Assembly (NCBI RefSeq): GCF_017353255.1
Contig: NZ_JAFMYU010000010.1
Span: 124,001 to 188,000, forward strand
Length of the DNA: 64,000 nt
Direction: 5' to 3'
Source: Fibrella aquatilis
GTDB lineage: Bacteria; Bacteroidota; Bacteroidia; Cytophagales; Spirosomataceae
Each line of letters begins with the position of its first letter. The first letter of the stretch is position 1. Both the position numbers and the translations under genes were made by a program. This document shows positions 17,198 through 26,725 of this stretch, piece after piece. A model generated the notes under the pieces. That model made no database searches. It had not been told where the DNA came from and saw only the letters and a list, made by a program, of their open reading frames with translations.

Positions 17198-18673
17198 ATG
17201 ATGCATAAATTTAAACTTGTTGCGCTGCTGGTCGCCCTGCTGTCGGTGAGTAGCTGCAAAGAGGGGTACCTCGACATTAACAAAAACCCCAACAGTGCCA
17301 CCAGTTCAACGCCAGATCTGATCTTGCCGGCGGCGCTGAACGCTACGGCAGCAGGCATGGTGGGGGCCAACGAGATTGGCCATTTCTGGGCCGGCCAATG
17401 GTCGCCTTCGGGTAGCGTGTCAGGCTTCAACCCTGAAAAGACGTATGACCTGCCCTCCAACTTCCGCACGGGCCTCTGGACCGGGGCCTACGATAACCTG
17501 TCTGACTACGACGTGATCGAACAGGCCGCCACGACCAGCAAGCAGCCTGCCTTTGTGGGTATTGCCAAGGTGATGAAGGCGTTTGTGTTTCAGCGCCTGG
17601 TCGATACCTACGGCAACGTACCATATACGGAAGCGCTGAAAGGCACGGCTGTGCTTCGTCCCAAGTACGACGACGCGCAGGCCATTTATGATGATCTGTC
17701 GAAGCAACTCGACGCTGCCGTGACGGCCCTGAAAGTGCCCATTGCCACAGAAAACCCGTCGCCGGGTGCGAGCGACATTGTGTTTGCCGGCGACATGGCT
17801 AAGTGGGTACGGTTTGCCAACACGTTGAAATTGCGTATTCTATTGCGCCAGACCAATATTGCAGCAAAAGATGCCGCCATTAAGGCTGAAGTCGCTAAAA
17901 CAGCGGGCAACGGCGGTTTCTTGGCGGCAGGTGAAAACGCATTGTCGACGCCAGGTTATTTGAAGTCGGCTGGTAAGCAAAATCCTTTCTATGAAAACTA
18001 CGGCTTTACCCCCGCCGGTACGTTGTCGGGCAACCATGACTTCTACACCAACGCTGATTTCTTCATCACGTTTCTGTCGAGCAACGTTGACCCACGCCTG
18101 CCCCGTTTCGCCACGCTCAACAACGCCAACAGGTATGTGGGTGTGCCCTTCGGCGATGGTAACGACGCGTATCTCTACGCCAAGACGTCAGGGTTTGGAC
18201 CAGCCATCCTGAAAGGGTTTGACCAAAAGCAGGTGCTGATGCAGTCGGCCGAGAGCTTCTTTCTGCAAGCCGAGGCGGCACAACGTGGCTACCTGGGCAC
18301 GTCGGCCAAGACGCTGTTTGAAACCGGCGTGGCCGAGTCGTTCAAGTTTCTGGAAGTGCCCGATGCCGCTAAAGCCGCTGCTGCTTACGTAGCTGACCCT
18401 GTGGCTATCCGCAACTTCGATGCCTCGCCAAACAAGCTGGAGGCCATCATTACCCAGAAATGGGTGGCACTGGGCGCGTTTGGTGGGTTTGAAGCCTGGG
18501 CCGAATTCCGCCGCACGGGCTTCCCCAAAGTGCCCCTCTCGACCCGCGCCGTGGGTACTAAGCAGCCCGCCCGGTTCCTGTATCCTAACCAGGAGTTAGG
18601 CACCAACGAGGCCAACGTGAAAGCACAAGGCACCATTAGTCAGTTCGACACCAAAATTTTCTGGATGAAGTAA
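17198..18673 (+). CDS. SusD-like nutrient-binding lipoprotein (SusD-like_2 type)
   Basis: A 491-residue outer-surface lipoprotein capping the SusC channel. Lipobox VSSC with lipidated C20, followed by YLDINKNPN and the SPDLILPAAL-like segment typical of the SusD-like_2 branch. TPR-like helices include the WTGAYDNLSDYD region and FVFQRLVDTYGNVPYTEAL; the C-terminal EAWAEFRRTGFP and FLYPNQE blocks are also characteristic. It begins 18 nt after the SusC stop codon. The ligand is unknown. Confidence 0.93.
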   Translation: MMHKFKLVALLVALLSVSSCKEGYLDINKNPNSATSSTPDLILPAALNATAAGMVGANEIGHFWAGQWSPSGSVSGFNPEKTYDLPSNFRTGLWTGAYDNLSDYDVIEQAATTSKQPAFVGIAKVMKAFVFQRLVDTYGNVPYTEALKGTAVLRPKYDDAQAIYDDLSKQLDAAVTALKVPIATENPSPGASDIVFAGDMAKWVRFANTLKLRILLRQTNIAAKDAAIKAEVAKTAGNGGFLAAGENALSTPGYLKSAGKQNPFYENYGFTPAGTLSGNHDFYTNADFFITFLSSNVDPRLPRFATLNNANRYVGVPFGDGNDAYLYAKTSGFGPAILKGFDQKQVLMQSAESFFLQAEAAQRGYLGTSAKTLFETGVAESFKFLEVPDAAKAAAAYVADPVAIRNFDASPNKLEAIITQKWVALGAFGGFEAWAEFRRTGFPKVPLSTRAVGTKQPARFLYPNQELGTNEANVKAQGTISQFDTKIFWMK

Positions 18674-18699
18674 TTCATTCATAAACTAAATCATCAATC

Positions 18700-19527
18700 A
18701 TGAAAAAATACATTCTAACGGGCTTTTCGGCATTGAGCTTGCTGGTAATTACCAGCGGCTGTCTGCAAGACAAAGGCTATACTGACATTATTAATGCTAC
18801 GGGTGCGCAGCCCATTGTAAGTATCTTTGGCAGTGGCAGTGGTAGCAAGGTGCTGGGGATCGATTTCAAAACGACACCTGTAGCGACCGAGTTATTCTCT
18901 GTAAACCTAGGCTCACCAGCCGTGCTAACCTCCGACGTGACAGCCACGGTAGCCGTAGACCCTACCCTACTCACGGGCACGGGCCTGGAACTACTGCCTG
19001 CCGATACTTACACGATCCCCTCTACGCAGGTGGTGATCAAGGCCGGACAGCGCGATGTACCGTTTGTAGTGAACTTCAGTTCGTCGAAGATCAACCTGGC
19101 AAAGTCGTACGCCTTGCCGCTGACTATCACAGCTGCCAGCGGTGCTGTTGTGGCCTCGAACCTAAAGAGCGTAGTGTATGCTATCAAGGTGAACAACATC
19201 TACGCAGGCAAGTATCAGGCTACGGGAACGTTTACACACCCTGTTAATGGCCCACGACCTATCAATCAGGAAAAAGTGCTGAGCACTATCGACGGCACCA
19301 CCAGCGAAACTAATTTCGCCGACTTAGGTGGCAGCGGGTGGACAATGCAGCTGAAGATCAACGCCGACAATACCGTTACGCTGATCCCGACGGGTGCAGC
19401 CAACACAAGCACCAAGCAAACAGGTGTGAACAAGTATGATCCCGCGACCAAAACCTTCACCCTGAATTATTTCTATCCAGGCGCAGGTGGTAACCGCGAA
19501 ATCACCGAGACAATTACCAAGAAGTAA
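18700..19527 (+). CDS. DUF1735-type surface lipoprotein
   Basis: A 275-residue lipoprotein (lipobox ITSGC, C21) with an N-terminal DUF1735/BT_3987-like immunoglobulin-type domain (about 40-165: VDPTLLTGTGLELLPADTY, then SYALPLTIT) and a C-terminal beta domain (about 170-275) with TGTFTHPVNG and TLNYFYPG. Such proteins often sit in SusCD operons and bind the substrate at the cell surface. Third gene of the operon, 26 nt after SusD. A shorter relative lacking the second domain lies on the opposite strand at 19603-20118. Confidence 0.85.
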   Translation: MKKYILTGFSALSLLVITSGCLQDKGYTDIINATGAQPIVSIFGSGSGSKVLGIDFKTTPVATELFSVNLGSPAVLTSDVTATVAVDPTLLTGTGLELLPADTYTIPSTQVVIKAGQRDVPFVVNFSSSKINLAKSYALPLTITAASGAVVASNLKSVVYAIKVNNIYAGKYQATGTFTHPVNGPRPINQEKVLSTIDGTTSETNFADLGGSGWTMQLKINADNTVTLIPTGAANTSTKQTGVNKYDPATKTFTLNYFYPGAGGNREITETITKK

Positions 19528-19546
19528 TCCTGGTTGATTTCTCAAC

Positions 19547-19590
19547 AACGCAAAAGGCCCCTGCCAGTACTGGCAGGGGCCTTTTGCGTT
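19547..19590. terminator. 44-bp perfect palindrome, bidirectional terminator
   Basis: 19547-19568 and 19569-19590 are exact reverse complements with no loop bases (centre AGTACT). GC-rich stem with AAAAGG/CCTTTT ends. It lies between two convergent SusCD operons and would terminate both. Confidence 0.95.
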
Positions 19591-19602
19591 ACAGTTAGCT
19601 CG

Positions 19603-20118
19603 TTACTTCACCATCACAACGGCCAATATCTGCGTGCGGTAGTTGGCACTGATAATCACGTTGCTGGGTACACTCTGAATCGTAACCGGTAGCGCGTAGG
19701 GGCCACCGGTAGTGGGTACCTGTCCACCCACATACGAAATATTGATCGTACCGATGCGGTTGCCGGGGTTAATTGTCACCGAAGCCGGTAGCTGATAGGC
19801 CGTGGCAGGCAGCAGCGTGTAGGGCTTGGCAATAGTCTTGTTGTAGGCCGTGAGCGCCGCCGGGTCAACCACCACCCCAACCTGAATGGCTTCGGTGGGA
19901 GGGTTTGGCGAGGCAATGTTGATATCGAGTGGACGAACCGTTGAGGCAGCGCCGAGCGATACCGTGTCACGCTTCAGAATGCTCCGATTAGCAACGTAGG
20001 GAATTTCGGCGACGTAGCCAGATCCGGCAAAGTCTACAAAATGCTCGTCGTCTTTCAGGCACGAAGATAAACTAATGGCTACACTCGCGGCCACAACGAC
20101 TTTTAAAAAATTATTCAT
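19603..20118 (-). CDS. DUF1735-type surface lipoprotein, short form
   Basis: A 171-residue lipoprotein (LSSC, C20) consisting of a single DUF1735-like domain: VVVDPAALTAYNKT, LLPATAYQLP and GPYALPVTIQ follow the order seen in the relative at 18700-19527. It lacks that protein's C-terminal domain. Last gene of the minus-strand SusC-SusD-DUF1735 operon, 22 nt after the SusD stop. Probably a surface substrate-binding accessory. Confidence 0.85.
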   Translation of the reverse strand: MNNFLKVVVAASVAISLSSCLKDDEHFVDFAGSGYVAEIPYVANRSILKRDTVSLGAASTVRPLDINIASPNPPTEAIQVGVVVDPAALTAYNKTIAKPYTLLPATAYQLPASVTINPGNRIGTINISYVGGQVPTTGGPYALPVTIQSVPSNVIISANYRTQILAVVMVK

Positions 20119-20140
20119 GGTGTTTGCTTGTGTTTGCGGA

Positions 20141-21625
20141 TTACTTAATCCAGAAAATCTTGCTCGTAAACTGGTTGATCGTGCCCTGGGCGTTTACCAC
20201 CGTGGCATTGGTACTGAACTCGGTCTGCGGGTAGAACAACCGAACCGGAATCTGCTTCACCGACGTGCTTGGCTCCTGCGAGATCGGGATGTCGGTGGGC
20301 AGGCCCAGACGGCGGTAGTCAGCCCAGGCCTCGAAGGGTGCCAAGCCATTCTCCGAAATCCATTTCTGGGTAATGATCGTGGCAATCTTGTTGGTCGATG
20401 CGTCGAAGTCCACATTGGCAACGCCTTTCTGGGCCAGGTAAGTGGTGGCTTCAGTGGCAGTGCGGCCTGCATTTATGAATGACTCCGTTACGGCAGCCTG
20501 GTAGAGCGCCTTGGGCGTACCCGTGATTAGGCCACGCTGCGCTGCTTCGGCCTGCATGAACAAGCTCTCGTGCGACGACATAATTACCGCAGGCTTATCT
20601 ACACCCGTGAGCACACCTGGACCAATGTCAGACACGAGGCTGTTCACCAGCACGTCGATAGTACCGAAGTAGGTGCCATTGAAATTGGTGCCCGTGCCAC
20701 CCACCGGCCGGTAGTATGCGCCAATGCGCGGGTCGTTGGTTTGCTTCAACACTGACAGCGCATAGCCATTGGCTTTATATTGGTTGTTGGTCGTGGTGGG
20801 CGAACCGTTAACCGCATAGAACGCACCATAGAGCGGATTTTGCTGGTTTTGCGAGTTCACATAGCCCGGGTTCACCTGCGCGTTTTCGCCCGCTCCCAAG
20901 AAGCCATAGCCCGACGATTTGATCGTGGCGAACTGCGTCTGGAGGTAAGCAGCCCGGTCTGTTTTCTCTGTTTGGCGAAGCAAGATTCTCAATTTCAGCG
21001 TGTTGGCAAACCGCTGCCACTTGGCAATGTCGCCCCCAAACATGATATCGTTGGTGCCGGGGTTGCGCGTACCTGCGCCTTTTGCCAACAGGGCCAAACC
21101 TGCGTCTATCTGCTTGATCAGATCGTCGTAGATATCCTGTGCTTTGTCATAAGTGGGCGTGATGGCCGTTGTACCCTGCAACGCCTGCGTGTATGGAATG
21201 TCGCCGTAGGTATCGACTAGGATCTGAAAGTGATAGGCTTTCATGATCTTGCCCATGCCCTGCAACAACGGCTGATTCAGCGTGGCACCCTGCTGATCGA
21301 TGTAGTTGTAGTTTTTCAGGTTGACGTACCCGTTGGTCCAGATACCCTGGTTAAAACTGTTCGTAAACTGATAGTTCTTATCCGACAGGTTGATCGAATA
21401 GTTGCCGCTCCAGTTCCAGTAGCCCATCCAGAGGTTCAGAAAATAGAAGCTCGTGGTCATGTAGGCCCCGGTGTTGGCCAGGGCGTTGGGCAGAACCAGC
21501 TCGGGCGTGGCGGCCGTTACCTGGTTGGGGTTGTTGTTGATGTCGAGAAACTCCTGCTTACATCCAGCCTGCGCCATGAGTAAAACAGCTAGTAACCCGG
21601 CAACGGTATTTTTTATAGACTTCAT
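20141..21625 (-). CDS. SusD-like nutrient-binding lipoprotein (SusD-like_2 type)
   Basis: A 494-residue lipoprotein with lipobox AQAGC (C22), FLDINNNPN and the TPELVLPNAL segment, closely matching the layout of the SusD at 17198-18673 (FQILVDTYGDIPYTQAL, FEAWADYRRLGLP, FYPQTEF). It forms the binding lid of the SusC encoded upstream; the SusC stop and SusD start are 21 nt apart. The two SusD proteins are paralogues that have diverged substantially, suggesting different ligands. Confidence 0.93.
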   Translation of the reverse strand: MKSIKNTVAGLLAVLLMAQAGCKQEFLDINNNPNQVTAATPELVLPNALANTGAYMTTSFYFLNLWMGYWNWSGNYSINLSDKNYQFTNSFNQGIWTNGYVNLKNYNYIDQQGATLNQPLLQGMGKIMKAYHFQILVDTYGDIPYTQALQGTTAITPTYDKAQDIYDDLIKQIDAGLALLAKGAGTRNPGTNDIMFGGDIAKWQRFANTLKLRILLRQTEKTDRAAYLQTQFATIKSSGYGFLGAGENAQVNPGYVNSQNQQNPLYGAFYAVNGSPTTTNNQYKANGYALSVLKQTNDPRIGAYYRPVGGTGTNFNGTYFGTIDVLVNSLVSDIGPGVLTGVDKPAVIMSSHESLFMQAEAAQRGLITGTPKALYQAAVTESFINAGRTATEATTYLAQKGVANVDFDASTNKIATIITQKWISENGLAPFEAWADYRRLGLPTDIPISQEPSTSVKQIPVRLFYPQTEFSTNATVVNAQGTINQFTSKIFWIK

Positions 21626-21646
21626 TGTTGCTTGTTGAGTTAAAAA

Positions 21647-24600
21647 TTAAAAACCAACCGTTACCCGGAATCCGTAGAACCGCGTGGGCGGTGCCTGATA
21701 TTCGGTTGTTACGCCCACGGCGTTGCTGGTATCGTTGGCATTGTTACCACCCGAAAACTCAGGATCGGTGAAGACGTTGGTTTTGGGACGCAGCATCAGC
21801 AGGTTACGGCCCGTGAAGGCGATGTTGACCGTGCGGATGAACTTAGTGTAGCCCAAAATGTTGGCCGGAATGTCGTAGCCAATGGCGGCTTCGCGCAGTT
21901 TCCAGAAGTCGGCGCTCGTGACGTAGCTATAGCCCGCATTGTGGTAGGCTGAGTTGGTCCAGAACGTCAGGTTGCCGTCTTTGGTCGTGATGTTCGTGTT
22001 GGGCGTAATGGCCGTAGACCCGTCGGCGTTGGTACCTACCGTTACTGAGTTGGGGAACACAAAGTTCTGCCGACCAGCATATACCGACCTGATGCCCGCA
22101 CCCGTAAACTCAAGGGCGTTGCCCAGGGCGTTGTAGATCACGGCACCACCGCGGTATTCGACTACTGCATTCAGCGACAGGCCTTTGTAGCGGAACGTGT
22201 TGCTCCAGCCAAAACGCGTGGTTGGCTGAGTAGTACCAGCGTACTTCAGGTTTGGGTCCAGAATGGGATAACCCGTTGTGGCACTCACCACTGGCCGACC
22301 AACATACTGACCGCTGGCGTCATAGTTTGGCGCTTTAGAATCAGTATTCTGTATCCGTTGGATATCAGTCACAAATAGTGCTGGGTATGCATAGCCTTTA
22401 GCGAAATAAACGTCCGATCCTACACCGTTGGCGTAAGGCAGGTTACCACGCGGTAGATCCTTATAAATGTCATCGACGTTACTCTTCAAGAAGGTAAAGT
22501 TCACACTGGCATCCCAGTTGAAGCTACCCACCGACACCAGCGGCTTCTGCGTACGCAGATCAAGTTCAATACCGCTATTAGTCATTGAACCCGTATTAAT
22601 CAGCGCCCGGGTGTAGCCCGTTGCCCGCGACACGTCGATAGGTACGGTTTGATTGGTTGTTACCGTGTTATAGTAGACAGCCTCCAGCAGGAACCGATCA
22701 AACAGGCCCAGTTCCAAACCCACTTCTTTGTTTAAAGTAAACTCTGGCTTCAGGTTAGGGTCATTCTGCGTATTGCCCAGTTCGAAACCAGCCTGCCCAC
22801 CGTATGGGAACGCCTGACCACCCGTAACGATATTAACACCAGGGTTAAACACGTTCTGCAACTGGTAAGGTGCTACGTTTACCTGCCCTACCTTAGAAAT
22901 ACCGCCTCGCAATTTCAGATATGAAATAACCCGGTTGTCTTTCAACGACGGCACCATGTCGCTCAGCACCAGTGAGGCATCAACGCTGGGGTAGAAGAAC
23001 GTCCTGTTCGACGGAGCCAACACCGACGTGTAGTCCTGGCGACCGGTGGCGTGTATAAACGCGAAGTCTTTATAGCCCACAGTGAAATCACCAAAGAAGC
23101 CTACCAATCGATTGCTGCCGCTATATTCAGACAGTACGGGGTTACCCAAGCGGTTGGCCACGTTGTATACGCCTGGTACCACCAACGCGGCGGCATAGTC
23201 ATAGGTACTACGGCGGAACTCCTGGCGCGTTTGCTGACCCAAAATCAGGGTTGTGGTAAAGTCACCAAACTTAGGGTTCATGGTCAACAGCAGGTCGCCG
23301 GTGAAACGCGTGAACAGTGATGTCCGGTCGGTTACCTGTGCATTGGCACGGCCGGTTGACGAGGCAATGTTGCCAGCTTCCCAGGGGTCACTGAGGGCAT
23401 AGTCGGAGAAAGTCACCTCAGCAACGTGCGACTTGAATTGCGAGTTACTAACCTGACCACCAATACGATACAGAGCTTTAAACCAAGGGGTAAGCTGATA
23501 CGCTACATCGGTTGATCCCTGAATAGTATACAGGTCAGTTACCTGCCGTGAATTGTCGCCCGTGATCTGCCAGTATGGATTGGGGTAGTAGGCGTTATAG
23601 TAACCATTTACGTCCCCGTAGGGCGAGTTGATATCATTGAGCGGGTAGCTATTGATGGGCGCGTGAGCCTGTTGGTTCAGCACGTTCCAATATACAGGAC
23701 GGCCCTGGTTGAAATCACCGTTTTCTATGTTGGTGTTCTGGTAGGCAAACTTCAATGCACCCGTCACTGATAGTTTGTCTACCGACCGGCCACCGTTGAG
23801 GCCAATGGTGGTCCGCTGGTATTTATCATTGGGGATAATACCCTTCTGGTCAACGCGTTGCAGGCTCAGCCCAAAGAAATTCAGCCCATCGCCAATGCGG
23901 TACGACACATCATGCTGCGAGGTAACGCCCGTTTTGAAAAACTCGCGGCGAGGATCTTTCGCAGGTGATGAATAAGGTATTTTTAGCGTGTCGATGCGCA
24001 CGTTACCGTTGGCATCACGAACCTCAACGCCATAGCCCAGGGGCTTGATCGAGCCGTCGTAGGGTGTACCAAAGCTCTGATTTTCATAGGGAACGTAGGT
24101 ACGGCGGTAATTGCGATCATAGAAAGGCAACCCTTCACCACCATTACCGCCAAACTGCGTTTGCAAACCCGGCATGTAGGAGATACTCTCAAATTGCGTA
24201 TTGTTACCATACGAGATTTGCGGCTTGGTATTCTTTGTTCCTTTCTTGGTGGTAATCACGATTACCCCGTTTGAGGCATCGGAACCATAAAGAGCTGCCG
24301 CGCTCGGGCCTTTCAGAATGTTGGTCTGGTCAACGTCGTTGGGGTTAATCGTATTCAGGAAGTTTATATCCGACACCACCCCATCTACCACCAGCAGGGG
24401 TTGATTATTGCCCAAAAATGAGCGGTTACCACGCAACGAAATTCGCACACCAGCACCTACGCCGTTGTTGGTCGTGCTGATCTGCAAACCAGACACCTTA
24501 CCCGACAAACCGTTGGCAATATTGACCGGTGCTGCCTGGTTAATAGCCGCACTACTCACCTTGGCAATGGACGTGCCTAATTCGCGTTCGGTCCGCTGAA

Positions 24601-24937
24601 TACCGAAAGCCGTTACCACCACTTCGTTGAGACTAGTGGCATCGGGTTTCAGGGTGACATTGAGCGTGGTCTGGTTGCCCGTTACGACCTCTTGCGAGGT
24701 AAACCCGATGAATGAGTATACGATGGTGACCGTACCAGCCGGCACCGAAATTGAATACTGCCCGTTGCCATCGGTGGTGGTACCCCTGGTAGTGCCTTTC
24801 AGGGTCACGCTCACGCCGGGTAGTACGGAGTTATCCTCGCCTGAGATGACGCGCCCGGTGATAGTCCGGTTTTGCGCCAATGCGGGCAGACTTAGCAGGC
24901 ACAGCACTAGCTGCGCCAACATTAAAAGTTTTCTCAT
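21647..24937 (-). CDS. SusC/RagA-type TonB-linked outer membrane protein
   Basis: A 1096-residue outer-membrane importer. The ATG at 24937 is chosen because it begins the signal peptide (RKLLMLAQLVLCLLSLPALA); an in-frame ATG at 24970 only adds a non-signal leader. Domains in order are a carboxypeptidase-regulatory-like domain (ITGRVISGEDNSVLPGVSV, GTTRGTTTDGNGQY), NEVVVTAFG, plug (LSGKVSGLQI, LRGNRSFLGNNQ, GPSAAALYGSDASNGVI) and the barrel ending in FRVTVGF. It heads the minus-strand operon that mirrors the one at 14024-19527. Confidence 0.95.
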   Translation of the reverse strand: MRKLLMLAQLVLCLLSLPALAQNRTITGRVISGEDNSVLPGVSVTLKGTTRGTTTDGNGQYSISVPAGTVTIVYSFIGFTSQEVVTGNQTTLNVTLKPDATSLNEVVVTAFGIQRTERELGTSIAKVSSAAINQAAPVNIANGLSGKVSGLQISTTNNGVGAGVRISLRGNRSFLGNNQPLLVVDGVVSDINFLNTINPNDVDQTNILKGPSAAALYGSDASNGVIVITTKKGTKNTKPQISYGNNTQFESISYMPGLQTQFGGNGGEGLPFYDRNYRRTYVPYENQSFGTPYDGSIKPLGYGVEVRDANGNVRIDTLKIPYSSPAKDPRREFFKTGVTSQHDVSYRIGDGLNFFGLSLQRVDQKGIIPNDKYQRTTIGLNGGRSVDKLSVTGALKFAYQNTNIENGDFNQGRPVYWNVLNQQAHAPINSYPLNDINSPYGDVNGYYNAYYPNPYWQITGDNSRQVTDLYTIQGSTDVAYQLTPWFKALYRIGGQVSNSQFKSHVAEVTFSDYALSDPWEAGNIASSTGRANAQVTDRTSLFTRFTGDLLLTMNPKFGDFTTTLILGQQTRQEFRRSTYDYAAALVVPGVYNVANRLGNPVLSEYSGSNRLVGFFGDFTVGYKDFAFIHATGRQDYTSVLAPSNRTFFYPSVDASLVLSDMVPSLKDNRVISYLKLRGGISKVGQVNVAPYQLQNVFNPGVNIVTGGQAFPYGGQAGFELGNTQNDPNLKPEFTLNKEVGLELGLFDRFLLEAVYYNTVTTNQTVPIDVSRATGYTRALINTGSMTNSGIELDLRTQKPLVSVGSFNWDASVNFTFLKSNVDDIYKDLPRGNLPYANGVGSDVYFAKGYAYPALFVTDIQRIQNTDSKAPNYDASGQYVGRPVVSATTGYPILDPNLKYAGTTQPTTRFGWSNTFRYKGLSLNAVVEYRGGAVIYNALGNALEFTGAGIRSVYAGRQNFVFPNSVTVGTNADGSTAITPNTNITTKDGNLTFWTNSAYHNAGYSYVTSADFWKLREAAIGYDIPANILGYTKFIRTVNIAFTGRNLLMLRPKTNVFTDPEFSGGNNANDTSNAVGVTTEYQAPPTRFYGFRVTVGF

Positions 24938-24988
24938 TGGAGATGAGTAGTTTGGTGAAAAAGCCAACAAATCACATTTTTAGTAACT

Positions 24989-25021
24989 CAAATTTAACAG
25001 TCCGTTAGTGTGCTAACCAAA
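24989..25021 (-). promoter_or_regulatory. Bacteroidota promoter of the minus-strand SusC operon
   Basis: On the minus strand TTTG (25018-25021) is followed after 21 nt by TAAATTTG (24989-24996), an exact match to the TTTG/TAnnTTTG consensus with allowed spacing, about 50 nt upstream of the SusC start. Confidence 0.7.
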
Positions 25022-25122
25022 TATTATTCACACAATTTTCAGCATAAGATTTTGGCAAATGCGCTTTTTACCTACATAATATTTTGTTTTACTGTAACTA
25101 ACAGGTAAGTACTCAAAATAAA

Positions 25123-25153
25123 AAATGCCCAACGCTTTCAGCATTGGGCATTT
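25123..25153 (-). terminator. Terminator of the GH130/glycosyltransferase operon
   Basis: AAATGCCCAA pairs with TTGGGCATTT around an 11-nt loop. On the minus strand it is followed by a T-run, 26 bases after the GH130 stop codon. Confidence 0.85.
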
Positions 25154-25178
25154 AGCTAAGCAACAATACTTAGGTCAA

Positions 25179-26669
25179 TCAATTAACTTCATTTAACATA
25201 CGCTGGGAAACTACCTGACCGCCTTTTAATTCGGTCAACAGCTCATCGAGGTTTACTGTGGCAAAGCTGCTGGCGTAGTCAGACATAGCATAAGGAATGA
25301 TGAGCTTATTCTGATACACCTGCCCACCGCAGCTGTAGACCACGTTGGGCACATAGCCCTCGCGCTCGTTGGCATCAGGGCTGAGTAAGGGTTCGCTCAT
25401 ACGACCAATCACTTTCGAGGGGTCGTTCAGATCCAGCAGAAACGCGCCGATGGCATACTTCCGCATGGGTCCCACGCCGTGGGTCAGCACCAGCCAACCG
25501 GCCTCGGTCTCAATGGGTGAGCCACAGTTGCCCAGCTGAACATACTCCCAAGGATAAGTAGGTTTGGCAATGAGTTCTTTGGTTTGCCAGAAGTATAGGT
25601 CGTCGGAATACATTAGGTACACGTTCTCGCCGTCCTGCCGCGATAGGGTGGCATAGCGCCCGTTAATCTTGCGCGGAAATAGAGCCATGCCTTTGTTTTG
25701 CACCTCGGCCCCGTTGAGGGTACTGACGGCAAAATGGGTAAAATCGGTGGTCTCCAGCAGTTGCGGAAACGTAACCCGCCCGTTGTAGGCCGTGTAGGTG
25801 GCATAGTAGGTGATCTTACCGTCGTCGTCGCGGAACTCCACAAACCGGGCGTCTTCAATACCGTTGGTTTCGTTGGGCGAATACGGAAAAATGCAGCGCT
25901 CGTCCAGGCTCTGATCATCGTCGAAGTGCATCTCGTAGTTCGACCGGGCCAGGGCCAGCAGGCCGCTCGTGATGGTGTCGTACTCGGCGTTGTGGCGGAA
26001 TTGGCTCATCACCCGTTTCACCTGCGCCTCTAGGTCGGGCAGGGTAAACTCATCGCTGAGGCCCGCCAGTATGCCTTCCGAAATGCTATTAATCAGCCGC
26101 AGTTCGTACAATTTCTTGACGAAGATATCTTTTTTAAACTGCTGACTCACAATCAGTTCCGGCGAAGTCACGTGCCGCGATGGCTTCTGCAACACAATAT
26201 CGCCCTCGTTGTCAACGTAGCCCGTGCGGAACGAGATTGATGAGATGTGGCCTTCGCCAGTAGCCCGCAGGCTAAGAATGAACCGCTTATAGCCCGCAGG
26301 CAAGTTGCTCTGATCGGGGTGCCAGATCATCGACGGATTGAACAGTGCCGCCGATTCCAGCGAATATTCCATAGTGAAATAGGCACCCAACAACAGCTTC
26401 CGCTCCATCAGCAGGGGTTCGTCGGTGAGCAGGTGTTCTTTCACTTGCTCAAACCGGTTCAGAAAGAAGCGCTCCAGCCGGTAGTGCCGCCCGCCAAATT
26501 CGCGGATTACTTCTTCCAGCTTCACCTCCACCTCGTCGTCGGTTAGGGAGCTGACGCGGGCAATAATTTTCAGCACGCGGCTGCTGTTGCCCAGATCAAA
26601 CGGACGGTAGAGAACACGAGCAGGATCGGGGCGCAACACAATGCCCGTACGAGTGGCTTTTATTGGCAT
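25179..26669 (-). CDS. Glycoside hydrolase family 130 (mannoside phosphorylase-like)
   Basis: A 496-residue enzyme of family GH130, whose members phosphorolyse or hydrolyse beta-mannosides. An N-terminal extension (about 1-190) precedes the five-bladed propeller. The family-typical block NGIEDARFVEF with TYYATYTAYNG lies at about residues 265-295, followed by VTFPQLLETTDF, MYSDDLYFW, CGSPIETEAGWLVLTHGVG and VPNVVYSCG. No signal peptide, so cytoplasmic. The gene follows the GT4 fusion protein, a pairing that suggests joint synthesis or turnover of a mannose-containing glycan. The precise activity cannot be read from sequence. Confidence 0.85.
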   Translation of the reverse strand: MPIKATRTGIVLRPDPARVLYRPFDLGNSSRVLKIIARVSSLTDDEVEVKLEEVIREFGGRHYRLERFFLNRFEQVKEHLLTDEPLLMERKLLLGAYFTMEYSLESAALFNPSMIWHPDQSNLPAGYKRFILSLRATGEGHISSISFRTGYVDNEGDIVLQKPSRHVTSPELIVSQQFKKDIFVKKLYELRLINSISEGILAGLSDEFTLPDLEAQVKRVMSQFRHNAEYDTITSGLLALARSNYEMHFDDDQSLDERCIFPYSPNETNGIEDARFVEFRDDDGKITYYATYTAYNGRVTFPQLLETTDFTHFAVSTLNGAEVQNKGMALFPRKINGRYATLSRQDGENVYLMYSDDLYFWQTKELIAKPTYPWEYVQLGNCGSPIETEAGWLVLTHGVGPMRKYAIGAFLLDLNDPSKVIGRMSEPLLSPDANEREGYVPNVVYSCGGQVYQNKLIIPYAMSDYASSFATVNLDELLTELKGGQVVSQRMLNEVN

Positions 26670-26678
26670 GAAGAAGGG

Positions 26679-26710
26679 GAGTTCAATGTTTAACGTTAAA
26701 CATTGAACTC
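26679..26710. repeat. 32-bp perfect palindrome
   Basis: 26679-26694 and 26695-26710 are exact reverse complements with no spacer. Located in the 56-base gap between glycosyltransferase and GH130 genes, ten bases upstream of the GH130 start codon. Could attenuate downstream expression or bind a dimeric regulator. Confidence 0.9.
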
Positions 26711-26725
26711 TATAGATGTACCCTG

